A stretch of 64,000 nt of DNA from Mesostigma viride. Lineage: Eukaryota; Streptophyta; Mesostigmatophyceae; Mesostigmatales; Mesostigmataceae. The position numbers and the translations under genes are program-made. Where the stretch lies: NCBI GenBank assembly GCA_009746045.1, contig RPFO01002171.1, forward strand, positions 7,501 to 71,500, read 5' to 3'. Under the pieces are notes generated by a model. The model was not told where the DNA came from. It saw only the letters and a program-made list of their open reading frames with translations, and did not search any database. Of this stretch, positions 22,933 through 34,005 are shown piece after piece. Position 1 is the stretch's first letter. The number at the start of each line of letters is the position of its first letter.

Positions 22933-24658
22933 TCACTCGTCCCTGGCATGGAGGTTCTTCATGATGGCCTGAGTCAAGGCAGGAGCATTTACACCTTCAA
23001 TCTTGGCAATTTTCTCGCCATTCTGAAATGCACGCGCACAGTTACAGCAGGCACAGTAAGGTGGAAGGACATCGTTGTCAACGTCTCACAGTCGGATCCA
23101 AGAAGCCTCCATTAGACTGCAGAAGCCTCAGTTGGAACGTTGTGCCCGGTAACACACACACAGCGAAGTAAACATGACCCAAACCAGGCACATTGCTGTG
23201 AAGGCCAATGCAACTGATGCAGAGTGAACTCCATGCCTGAACCCGGCCAGCGGACAAATGCAATGAATTATGGCTTGCAAACACACCACCACACTATAAT
23301 GCCATTCTTCAATTAGTCAATTTGTTTTCTTAAATGTCCAGCATCCGATATCATGTGTGTAGTCAACAATGCACGTGCTTTTGGCAGTATGACCTTGTCT
23401 TGCATAAGCTGTAGCCTCATTGTACTCATCATGCTTTGGCATCTAGGTCAAAATCTACTGCAGATGCATATTCAAAATGACAGATGGCTGCCGTGCGCAG
23501 CTTTTTTTTGTAAGATATGTCTATTTCATGCTTACACTCAGACACACATACCTAAAAGGGGCGGGGGTGGGGGTGGGGGGAGGAAAGGGGGGGGAGGGGG
23601 GGAGGGGGGGAGGAGGAACCATCACTTTAATCAGGAACAAAACCTGATTTCATTCTGCAAAGCCTTCCGTAACCGGAAATGCACAGCAAGCACCACCTCC
23701 ACATTTGCGCCTCTACGGGGCAAACATCCCTCTTGACTGGCTCATGTATGTGGTGTGCAAAACATGTGAAAGAAATGCTAGCCATTACCGTGTAGATCAG
23801 GAACAAGGGCTCGCACTTGCCGCGATAGGGTTCCAAGGCTGCCAGCTTGTCGCTCTCCGCCTGTTGGCGAATATACAGGCACACATTAGGAAGCGATGGT
23901 GGTGCGGATGCCCCATGCTTGATTGATTAGCTGAGAAATCGATGTGAACCGAGATGTTAACGTTTTCCACTTCCTACAAGGCTGGGAACAAGTGAAAACA
24001 GCAGGGCCTTAAGCAATGCCAAGAGTTTCAAAATCTGGATGCCGTATTCTGGATAGAAAACACGCCATTTCCTGGTGTGAGCCAAATCTAGCAACGTAGC
24101 AACTAGCAGTAGGGCACGGAAATCAACTGATCCGAAATCAAATGATAACTGGCGTTGGGCGGGTGGCGATTTCATCATGATTTTGTTTTGCAGCCCCGAA
24201 AGCGTAGAACAGTGGCTTGCTCTAATGTCAAATTACCGTGTAAAACTTGAGAGGACGGTCGTTATTATCAAAGAAGATACGCCTAAATGTCGCCTGGATT
24301 GCCTTGCAAGGACCACACCATGCTTGATGCACGTCGATGACTGCAGATTTCGATGCGAGGAAGGCCACACATAAGATCCATGTGCGATAACGTTAGCAAA
24401 TTAGACCAGCTAATGTATCTGAACGAGTACGTTGGAAATGCATTAGGGCAGAAAGTCTATTACAACTACGTCCATGCCACGCTCTGTAATGATGCACAAG
24501 CGAAAAATTCGGCTTCCAGGTACATCCCACGTTCACTAAAAAGAACACAGGTTCTTATATGTAACCCGCAGCGTACCTTGCAGAAAGCCCGTGGTTTTCC
24601 TGATTTCGGAATCCCACATCTCGTCTGAAGTAATGGCAATCTGAATATTTTGAGCCAT
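22933..24658 (-). CDS. Small thioredoxin of the axonemal dynein/NME8-NME9 type, 4 exons
   Basis: Exons in order of translation: 24658-24577, 24340-24237, 23860-23789, 23022-22933. They join in frame to 115 residues with GT-AG borders throughout. It is a single thioredoxin fold: a start MAQNIQIAITSDEMWD, the redox site WCGPCK (Cys36, Cys39), then LAALEPYRGKCEPLFLIYT and NGEKIAKIEGVNAPALT. The YRGKCEPxFLxY signature is typical of thioredoxin domains in NME8/NME9 and of outer-arm dynein thioredoxin light chains; unlike the NME proteins there is no kinase domain. It probably serves redox control on flagellar dynein, though a general role is not excluded. The exons are too short to stand out as open frames. 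It is head-to-head with YJU2. Confidence 0.9.
23560..23622. repeat. G-rich low-complexity tract in thioredoxin intron 3
   Basis: About 60 bases of GGGGT/GGGGA-like runs lie in the last intron of the thioredoxin gene (C-rich on the coding strand). Confidence 0.85.
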
Positions 24659-25647
24659 TCCAGCAACTTACTGGGCGAAGGTCGTGGTAAAATCAAGCCT
24701 GTCCGTTGGCACTTTCACTTTCCTTGCAAGGATATGTCGGAAAGGAGCTATCTCCAACTCAGACGTAGGAAAGGCTGGCTCATATTCAGAAATTGAAAGA
24801 CGGCAGTGGCGCTATCCACAGCAGTTCCTAATTACAAACAGCGAAACTTTGCTCCAAGGTATCTAAGAAACGGCTACAATATGTGCAAAATTCTAAGCGG
24901 AAGAGCCTAGTGTTTACTTTGTTATTGTTTGTTTTTATAGCGCCTAGTCGTGGTTATGGCTGCCCCCTGTTACGTCCCCTAAAAATACATTCATGATGTC
25001 CCAAACTAGGCCACAACGTATCACGTAACCTGCACTGCGCATTACGTTAAAACTCTGTGGCGGAGGTGGCCGGATTCGTAGCTGCTAGTACAGGGGTCTC
25101 ATGTACGCACAAATGCAGGCTATAGATACTTGGTGGGCTGGACCAGGGCTGGACCACCGCCAGCTAAAAACTAAAACCCTTCAAAATCCGGTGTCTGACC
25201 ATGCCATTCCACTTGGCAGGAGGCCAGGAGCAAGGGGCAGAGGTTGGCACCGGGCACGTTGGCACTGGGCAGAGGAACTTCGCCAAGCCACACGACAAAA
25301 TAATTACGTGCGTGAGTGCGTGGCTACCTTGAAGGAAACGCCTTGGTGTCGTTTCTATCTCATCAGTTGATTTCGGTATCTGTCTCTCTTTTTTACCGGC
25401 ATCAGCCAGACAAATTTCTTCTGGTATTTGCTTCGGACGACAGGGAAGGCAGGCGTCCTTCTATCAGCAACTTACGGCTGCCCGCCTTCGTTAGCACTTC
25501 TGCGGAAGCACTTTTGCCAGAGTCTGTTCTAGCAGTTCTTCTCCACATCTATCAGCAACTTACGGCTGCCCGCCTTCGTTAGCACTTCTGCGGAAGCAAT
25601 TTTGCCAGAGTCTGTTCTAACAGTTCTTTTCCACACCCGCGTCCGCC
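24659..25647. promoter_or_regulatory. Head-to-head spacer between thioredoxin and YJU2
   Basis: This 0.99-kb gap between divergent genes presumably holds both promoters. The only repeat seen is the 88-bp tandem duplication next to the YJU2 start. Confidence 0.4.
25461..25635. repeat. 88-bp tandem duplication just upstream of YJU2
   Basis: Two head-to-tail copies begin at 25461 and 25549 with CTATCAGCAACTTACGGCTG and end near TTCCACAC. They are almost identical. The second copy ends about a dozen bases before the YJU2 ATG, so it probably lies in the 5' UTR or promoter. Confidence 0.95.
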
Positions 25648-26327
25648 ATGGGAGAACGCAAAGTGCTAAACAAGGTAAAGGAGTCTGAGCAAATTGGGGG
25701 TTGCTGTCGTACGTTTCAAAGTGCGACTCAACATCTTATCGCCTCGCGTCACTTGTTTGGTTTGGCTCTTGTTTGTGTCGGATTAGAAGCGCGGAGCTGA
25801 AGCATTTTGGGCACCGCCGCTAATACTCGACCTTCTCTCGCTGGCGCTTGTGGTGCATATGCTTCTTTGATGTCAGTATTACCCGCCGGATTTCGATCCG
25901 GCGGCCATTCCGCGTATGAAGAAGCCGAAAGACCTTCAGATGAAGGTCCGCATGATGCTTCCCATGACTATCCAGTGCAAGACATGCGGGAACTTCATTT
26001 ACAAGGGAACCAAGTTTAATTCACGAAAGGAAGACGTCGTGGGAGAGGTAAGTGAAGGGAAAGTGTAAGCTAATGAGTGTAAGCTATCTGAGTCCCTTGA
26101 CTTTTATCCTCTGTGTTTACGCGTTTCGTGCTTTGGAGTGTATCGGATCTCAGGCTTTGCTTGCCTGGCCTATTTTTTAAAAGCTGTCTGCCCCCATCGT
26201 ATCATGAATTGAACAGCATGGACGGCACGCATGCATCATTGCATGTTTCGTCGTTGCCTGGCTTTGTTCCCTTTTTACACCCGCATCTAACACTCTCTCT
26301 CTCTCTCTCTCCCTCTCTCTCTCTCTC

Positions 26328-26419
<92 letters not shown>

Positions 26420-29400
26420 CCGCATGCTCATGACTCCGCCCCCTCTGGCCGCCAGGTCTACCTTGGCATCCAAGTGTTCCGCTTCTATTTCAAGTGCACG
26501 CGCTGCGCGGCGGAACTGACGATCAAGACCGACCCGCAGAACAGCGACTACGCGGTGGAGCACGGCGCCAAGCGCACCGCCGAGCCGTGGAGGGATGAGG
26601 AGAAGGTGAGGCGCCACCTGCCCTTGTGGTGGAGGGGTGAGGAGAAGGTGAGGCGCTACCTGCCCTTACGGTGAAGGGGTGAGGAGTGGGTGAGGAGAGG
26701 TGAGATGCGTGTGAGGACATGTGGGGCACCGCCTGCTGTTAGGCAAAGGGGTGAGAAGAAGTGACAAAGCTCTCACCGTGTCATGCACGGGTGAGGAGAA
26801 GGCGGGGTGGGATGCCATGATAGTGCCATACGGGCACCGTGTTGATGCCCCATCGCTGGCCTTGGGGCGGGGTGTGCCTACCGTCTCGGGGGATGCAGCC
26901 ATGCGGGTGCCACCGTTGCTTGCACGTGTTTGGCTGCCATGCTGCACGGTATTTCAAAAAGCGCCCTGCTTATTGCTTGTCGGATTTAACAGCTAAAAAT
27001 GCTTAAAAACGCCCAGCGCCCACCCGTATGTGTTCCCCTGCCCCTCCCCCCATGCCTGTGTGCACTTATTCACCTCCCCCACCCGCCTACCTTCCCTCCC
27101 TTCCCTCCCTTCCCTGTCCCCTCCCGCCCCCCCAACCACCCCCATCACCCAGCAACTGGCGGAGGAGAAGGCCAAGCGCGACAAGGAGGAGATGGGCGAC
27201 GCGATGCGGGCGCTGGAGAACCGCACGATTGACAGCCGGCAGGAGATGGACATCCTCGCCGCGCTGGACGAGATGAAGTCGCTCAAGGTTAGACATGATG
27301 TTTGTGTAGTGTGGTGAGTTAAGTCGCTTAAGGCGGGGAATAAGGTCTTCCATTTGGTGTGACTATGAAGTCACTCAAGGTGGGGAATAGGGTCTTCTAT
27401 TGGGTGTGGCTGTTGAAGTCGTTCAAGGTAAGGAATAGGGTCTTCTACTTGGTGTGGCTGATGAAGTCATGCAAGCTGGGGATAGCGAGATGAGAGGAAG
27501 TCGCTCAAGTTAAGGCATGATGTTTGTGTAGTGTCACTAGTGTGGTGGCTGAAGTCGCTTCATGTGGGGATTATATGTGATATATATGCTTGGCGTGATG
27601 GTCCTTCATGAGGGTGCCAAGTCGCTCAAAGTGGGTGGTGTTTGTGGGGGGTTGAGTGAAGTTGCACACGGTTGAATGGGGTCCTTTTTCGTCAAGAGAT
27701 TAGGCCATCAAGGTTGGGATAAAAGCTTTTGTTCTTTGATATTGTTCGACAAGTGGAGTCACCGTAAGGGGAGAGTTGGGTCAGCCAAAGCTGGGGGGTT
27801 AAGTGTTGTATTCATGTGGGGTATGTTGACAATCAAGATGGGCATCGCAGCCCTAGTAGTGTGCAAGGTCAAGGCGGGAATGGGGTGACTGATACTGTGG
27901 CAGACCTAAACATCTATGGTGGCTGATGATGTCGCGCCACATAAGGAATGGATTCACATTGGTGGTAAGTGGTACAACCAACCTGGGAAGCTATCCGTGC
28001 CTAACCCTGGCTCCTTGTGGCCCATGGTCCCTGATGTGCCTACACGTGACCCCCCTCCCCCCCCCCCCCCCCCTCCCCTCCCCTCCTTTACCCCCCATCC
28101 CTCCTTCTCTCCCTTCCCCTTGCAGTCGCGCCACTTCCACGTGTCCACCGAAGACATGCTGGGCGTGCTGCAGCAGCGGCGCCAGGCGGTTCGTGCGGGC
28201 CGTGACATACTCAAAGCTAAACTAAACGTTTGACATAATGGATGGGCATTGGGGATGGCGGTCACTGTTGCGTCGTGGCATCTGTTTATGTGTCCATTGT
28301 TGGATGGAGGCCACACGTCCGGGCAATGGCTTGTAGGGCAGTTGCAGCGTGGTGATGGGTGTGCTTGTTCGTGGCTTGAGGACTTGCGCAAGGCGGCTAT
28401 TTCGTTGGGAGTAAAAGCCCTGTGGCATATCACTGAAGCAGGCGGCATATTGCTAAGTATGTTTGTGAGGTTGCTTCTGTCACTCCTTTCTTGTCAGATC
28501 CATACTGTTGTCCTTTGGACCAGTTTTTCTGGCCGTTGGGTCCCTCTGCTTGGCTGCTCACCCACACCGTCTACGCCTGAGTGGCGAATCCGGCGCGCAT
28601 GAATGGCCACCCCCCCCAAGACACCCGGGGCGCTGTCGCCGTGTGTGGAGCCCACACTCTGCACATGCCGCTCATGCTATTCCCCACCACCATGTGTGTG
28701 TCAACGTTGATGCTGTTGCCCTCATCATGGTCCTGCCACCATTGATCACAATGCTGCCACCACCAACAAGCATAATGTTGGTTGTCTCATTGATAATACT
28801 GCCACCAACAGCAAGCATAATGCTGGTTGTCTCATTGATAATACTGCCACCACCAACAAGCATAATGCTGGTTGTCTCATCGATAATACTGCCACCACCA
28901 ACAAGCATAATGCTGGTCGTCTCATTGATAATACTGCCACCAACAGCAAGCATAATGCTGGTCGTCTCATTGATAATACTTCCACCACCAACAAGCATAA
29001 TGCTGGTCGTCTCATTGATAATACTGCCACCAACAGCAAGCATAATGCTGGTTGTCTCATTGATAATACTGCCACCACCAACAAGCATAATGCTGGTTGT
29101 CTAATCGATAATACTGCCACCACCAACAAGCATAATGCTGGTCGTCTCATCGATAATACTGCCACCAACAGCAAGCATAATGCTGGTCGTCTCATTGATA
29201 ATACTTCCACCACCAACAAGCATAATGCTGGTCGTCTCATGGATACTACTGCCACCACCACCTGCGCATGACCATCACCAGGAGACGGGCGTGGATCTGA
29301 CGGAGGAGGACGAGGCGGTCGTGCGATCCATCTTCCGGGTGAGGGGAGGGGGCAGGGCCAGGGAGGTAAAGGGATGGGGGAGGGGAGGGCTGCCTCATCC

Positions 29401-32326
29401 GGTGGGACGAGGCACCGTCTGGGTTGCCTGGACATTTGTAGGAGGGCGATGGAAGATTGGACCTGGTGTGGGCAACTTGTGGGCGGGCCGGGGGGCCAGA
29501 CTCCGTAAAAGCCAAAAGCAGGCTGGACACTGTATGATGAGGCGTGTGGGTCACTGTATTATAGGGAGTATCTTAAGGGTTTCTGTCACTGCTGCTGGCC
29601 TCAGCGTGGCGATAAACGTCGCCAGCCCTAGTGTGCCGTGATAGTCTTTCTGGCAGCCGTGCCATGGGCATGAGCTGGAGGGCAGCTATACGCTGCCTGT
29701 TTTCTGTGTGTCATTGCTGTGCAGGGGAAGGCATGCAGCGATGGCGCCCGAATAGAGTTTCCAGATGCCGTGTTCACGTCATGCAGCTGCAACGCATGTT
29801 TGGGCTGTGTAGCACCGTCCTTGCACTTTGTAAGATCGTACATCTCGCTATTTTTGGCTGGAGACATTGTTGTGTAACTGGTGTTGCCTCCTCATGCTGA
29901 CCGCTGGAACCGGCTGCACGTTCTTGGCGTTTGTTATGCCATGTGTGCCAGAAATCCGATGGGTTTGTCCGTAGGCTAGACGACGACGAAGACGAGGAGG
30001 GTGCCGAAGAGCACGCGGGGGGGGCAGGCCCATCGTCTGCGGATGCCAGAGCAAGGGGTTCTGGCTCTGGTGCAGAGAAACGGGAGGGCAAGCAGGTGGC
30101 GGTGGATGGTCCTGCGGGGGGACCGAAGAAGGTGAGCTTGCGGTTGCTCCCATGGGATGGGGTACAACCCACACATTGGTTGCGCACACTGGTCACACAC
30201 ATCAAGCATTGGTTGCGCACATTGGTTGAACGCATCGGTTGCACACAGTCCTTGCACACATTGCTTGCAACGGTGGCCTTGGGTTGGACTTGGGACATGG
30301 CACACGGGGGAGCCCGCCGTGCGCAAGTTTGCCGGCCAAGGTGCCATGCTATGAAGCATGCGTGGCAGAGAAAGACAGCTGAGGGGCAAGGAATGGGATG
30401 TGTGCCGTCGAGCCGCTCCCTTGATGGATTCTGTGCAAGCTCCAGCAGGCATCCCACATGCGGCACCGCAGGCATCCCACCCTGGGTGTATCCCTAAAGC
30501 ATTCTGACACTATTCATATGCCTGACACTCTCCCTGTAATAATAACAATAATAATAGTAGTAGTAATAGTAATAATATAGTAATAGTCATACACGCGGAC
30601 AAGATAACGGCAGGCTCGAGCTACCATGGTCCGGATTCTCCCGATTTCTGGCCTGCGCTGGTTGTCTCCTTGATAGTAATAGTCATAATCATCATAATAA
30701 TAACGCTCCCCGTATAGTAACACGCTCCCTATGCATGCCTAGCCTGAGCAGCAAGAATTTGGCTCAGGAGTCAGGAGTATGCCTTATTGTTGCTGCATCC
30801 TAGCCCCTAGGTATAGTGCCGGATGCCATCCCTCCCTGGTCAGGGCCAGGGAACATCTTAGCAGCATGTCTCGATCACCTTGCTTTATGTAAACGTCGCA
30901 GGTTTCTGCTCTTTTTTCTTTGTAAATGAACGCTTTTTGTAAAGGAGTCTGGTGTCAACTCTCCTTTCTTGGTAGGTATGTGCGTCTATGCACGTGCTTT
31001 GGTTGCATGCCCACGTGACCTCTGCCTTCTTCTCTCGGCTTATGATTATCCCATGAGTTTACCTTTTCTTCCCCGCTCCCTCTCCCACCGTCGGGCACCC
31101 TCCCTCGTGCTTGCTGTTGCAGGCCAAACGTCGCCCCGCCGCACCTCTACCGGTCAGCGCGCAGGCGTGGGACGCAGACGATTCCGACGAGGACAGGGAC
31201 GACGGCCATGCTGACGAGGGTGGGGAGGACGGGCAGGACGGGGGCACCAAGCGGGCCAAGCTCAGTGCTGGCGATGACAGGTGGCAGGCGGGCAGCTCGG
31301 CACCACTAGAGGGCGAGAGACAGGATGGGGTAGGACTGGCCGCACGAGTCTCAAGGCCTCAAGGACATGTCGATTACGTCAATGGTGACGGCGGTGGCAG
31401 CAAGGGAGAGCCAGCAGAGGGTGGCGGCGGTCAACATCGGATGCCAGAAGTTGCGAGGGAAGAGCCCTCCGGGGGAGCCGGTGCCTCCCATGGTGGACCG
31501 CCAGGGCCTTCTCAGTCCGCGACAGGATTCCTGGAAACTTTGGCAGGTGAGAAATATCACAAGGGTGGGGTGGGGAAGTTTAGGACTTGTTACCGGAAAG
31601 TGTTTCAAGCCTACTGTGTTGAGGAATGGGCATCTGAGTCGGCATGTCTGCGATCTGGCAAGAGTGTCATGTGGTGGATTTTATGACATCCAAAACAGGC
31701 TTGTGCTGGCTAGGTGTTGTGGAGAAGGGGTGTCGTGCAGAATGGGTGTAGAACGGTGTGTAAGGATGGTGGGTCAGAATGATTGGATTCTGAGTTTCCG
31801 TCTGCTCAAGTTCTTTTGCTGGTGTCAACAACCATCTCTGCACACAGGAGAAAGCGGCAGTCGACTATCTTTTTTTAGAAATGCAAAACTGCTGGCTGGC
31901 TTAAACAGGTTTTCCGTAGAGCCAATCGTGCATACTTAGCCACTCTGGCATACCCACTGGCCCTGACATCGCAACCGTGCGAACTGTGTGGGCCTGATGT
32001 CCATGTTGCTGCATCATGTGTGTCTCTCAGCCGATGCTGCCGGGAGCAAAGTAGGCGCCAGCGGCTCGGATGTAAGCTTTGCCGTCAAGTCTCGGCCGGT
32101 CATGTTTGCTGTGAAACAGAAGCCGGGGCAGGCTCAAGGCAGCCGGCAGCCCGCCAAGCAGCAGGTTTCAATGGGTGGAGCAGTGGCAATGACAGCCCAG
32201 CCAGCTGCAGGGACAAAATCTTCTGGTGACAAGGCCGCCGCATCGGCCCTCCCAAAGGTGCAGGGGCTTGGGGGTGTTCTAGCGTCCTATGGCAGTGATG
32301 AGGACAGCCCAGCATCTAGTAGCTAG
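25648..32326 (+). CDS. YJU2: YJU2/CCDC94 spliceosome step-one factor, 9 exons
   Basis: YJU2/CCDC94 joins the activated spliceosome and helps the first transesterification. Exons: 25648-25674, 25877-26047, 26456-26605, 27153-27287, 28126-28188, 29282-29338, 29952-30131, 31123-31546, 32031-32326. They join in frame to about 500 residues, longer than human (about 320). The N-terminus is highly conserved: [69 protein letters not shown]. The zinc site is Cys43/Cys46 and Cys80/Cys83. The extra length is acidic, Gly/Ala-rich sequence in exons 7-9. The C-terminal [19 protein letters not shown] mirrors the family tail. The exon 5 donor (GTTCGT) is weak. Introns hold a CT tract, a splice-site-like repeat and a 45-bp minisatellite. 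Confidence 0.95.
26291..26414. repeat. CT dinucleotide tract in YJU2 intron 2
   Basis: About 124 bases of CT repeats with a few CC interruptions lie some 40 bases upstream of the exon 3 acceptor. They may extend the polypyrimidine tract. Confidence 0.95.
27270..27665 (+). repeat. Degenerate repeats of an exon-end/donor sequence in YJU2 intron 4
   Basis: The end of exon 4 plus donor reads GAAGTCGCTCAAGGTTAG. Variants of GAAGTCRCTCAAGGT recur about eight times over the next 0.37 kb (for example near 27318, 27366, 27414, 27463, 27497, 27551, 27619, 27657), spaced roughly 40-60 bases. Several keep a GT after AAG. Confidence 0.8.
28741..29262. repeat. 45-bp minisatellite in YJU2 intron 5, 11 copies
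   Basis: CATAATGCTGGT-type landmarks start at 28771, 28816, 28861 and so on to 29221 with a strict 45-bp period. Since 45 is a multiple of three, frames stay open on both strands (for example [15 protein letters not shown] on plus); these are not genes. Each unit holds GCTGGTTGTCTCATTGATAA. Confidence 0.97.
30578..30687 (+). mobile_element. Copy of the GGTTGTCTCCTTG-ended element with 14-bp target duplication
   Basis: The body is 30592-30673 in YJU2 intron 7. Perfect direct repeats TAGTAATAGTCATA flank it at 30578-30591 and 30674-30687. It is 5'-truncated relative to the 35-kb copies and keeps the same 3' end. Confidence 0.9.
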
Positions 32327-33099
32327 TTTGCGAAGGCCGAAGGTGCTGTGCTCTGCAGCGTTTGAGCATAACATCATGCGAATCAGCTGGTGCGAGTCAG
32401 GAGTGGCATGTGCTAAATCCTTCAAATGCAGGCAGGCAGGGTAAATGAATTATTATAAAATCCACGCAATTATGTGCATGCACAGTTGGCGGCACTGGGA
32501 TCATGTCGATCAATAGGAAAATTCCCTTCAGGAATGACGCACATGCATGCATAATTCGAATTTGGCTGCAGCATGCATATACTGGTACCTACTACATTAT
32601 TGATGCATGCAACATCAAGGAGACAACCAGCGCAGGCCAGAAATCGGGAGAATCCGGACCATGGTAGCTCGAGCCTGCCGTTATCTTGTCCGCGTGTTCG
32701 AGTCAACATGATTGCCGAAGCTTTACTGCACCCACAGTTGCACCCGCACCATGATGCGGAGACAGCGCTCTGTGCATGGCCGGCCTGCCCACTTAGGGCA
32801 GTGAGAGAAGCTAGGGCGCCCTCCCTCCTCGTTAATTGTGTATAGGGTAACCTTGAAGAATCCTTTATTGGTACCCACGTGACGCAGTACGTCTACGAGA
32901 TAGTTAATTAATTAATGAATTAACGTTATCGCATCTAGTACGTTGATAGGCTTGCAGTTTGTCTATAATGAGATTACATAGTACTCCGCCGATCACTTGC
33001 AATCGATGCGCCGCAATCGAGGCCCCTTTAAGACGCACCCGCCAGTATAATCAGTTACGGCTGAAACACAGTATCAGACTAACGCACGTGACACGATTC
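32327..33099. other. 3' flank of YJU2 with one short element and a TTAA tail
   Basis: Apart from the short element at 32616-32703, the stretch holds a TTAA-type tract (32906-32922) and the motif TAGTACTCCG near 32974. No gene was recognised. Confidence 0.4.
32610..32709 (-). mobile_element. Copy of the GGTTGTCTCCTTG-ended element
   Basis: The body is 32616-32703. CAACAT flanks it at 32610-32615 and 32704-32709. The copy reaches further 5' than the one at 10354. Confidence 0.8.
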
Positions 33100-33760
33100 A
33101 GGCTATGACGTCCCCAAAAGCTAAACGCTGTCTGGAAAAGGAGCTTTCCGGCTGCCAGCCCAACCCACTCGCCCTGCATCAACCAGGTGGAGGGCAAGTG
33201 CGGCCTGCTCGTCAAGAAGCTCGACACTATCACCGCCACAACAGGGGCCCTGGTCGCTCAGGTTCCGCATGCAGATTGTGGCGCGCAGATCGATGGCCAC
33301 CACATGTATCACTTCCCATGCAGCTCCCACCCGGAAGGCAGACATGGCGGTTCCCCCCCGCACTCCTACGCGGACCTAGTACTGCGGTCAGCGACCACCT
33401 GGACCACGGACGCCATCGCCACGAAGCTGCAGATGTCCAGAAGCCCACCGCCGAGCAGAAGAACGCAAGGACACCGATCGACCGCGCCGGCCGGCGCGGC
33501 CAATTTGCCGAATGGTGCTGCGTCGTTTCCCGAGCACAGCCAGGGGAGACGGCCGCGCCCCTTGAGCCCACGTGCTCAGGAGCAAGCTCCTAATTACCCA
33601 ACTGGACCTCAGAGGTGAGCTAGAGCCTCACAGGTGATCGTGGGGAAGGCTTGCATGGCTCACGGGACAAGGCGACCCCCCCACCAGTCCTGCTCACCTT
33701 CAGATATCCATGGCAAACTTGCGCGCACCGCGCACCGGTCGACACGGCGCAACCCGCGCG
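33100..33760 (+). mobile_element. LINE ORF1 fragment (subfamily A), decayed
   Basis: It starts with a helical block (EGKCGLLVKKLDTITATTGAL) and passes through a region aligned with 20.8-21.1 kb (REEG/ATDRARR-like block, then ...RRFPEHSQG in shifted frames). It ends in PPPVLLTF, which in intact copies leads into the FLSRRK motif. Frameshifts show it is dead. Confidence 0.7.
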
Positions 33761-34005
33761 GACCTATGTGACACAAATGCTCATGAGGATGCGGGGCTTC
33801 TGGGATTATCGATCTGCATCATGTACTCCCGGCGCACGCATGGAATAGACTGAGGAGAAATGGGCTGCCGTACGTCTGCATGCGATAAGCTCCTTCCTGT
33901 GGGGCATGGTCATGTTTTCTCCCCACAGGCCCCGCGGCGCATTAGAAGAATGCAGGGTAGAAGTCCTCTGGTGGAGGGTATTGCCCCTGAGGAGTGACTT
34001 TAATA
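33761..34005 (+). mobile_element. LINE-related non-coding fragment
   Basis: The stretch 33905-34000 matches 10775-10890. It links the ORF1 fragment on its left to the tail of the reverse-transcriptase fragment on its right. Confidence 0.45.

Noticed and set aside
28741-29262. CRISPR-like array
   Set aside because: Units are 45 bp head to tail with no unique spacers, inside a spliceosomal intron of a eukaryotic gene.
28672-29435. Leu/Val/Met-rich membrane protein on minus (229 residues)
   Set aside because: It is an in-frame reading of the 45-bp minisatellite; the surrounding exons on plus belong to YJU2.
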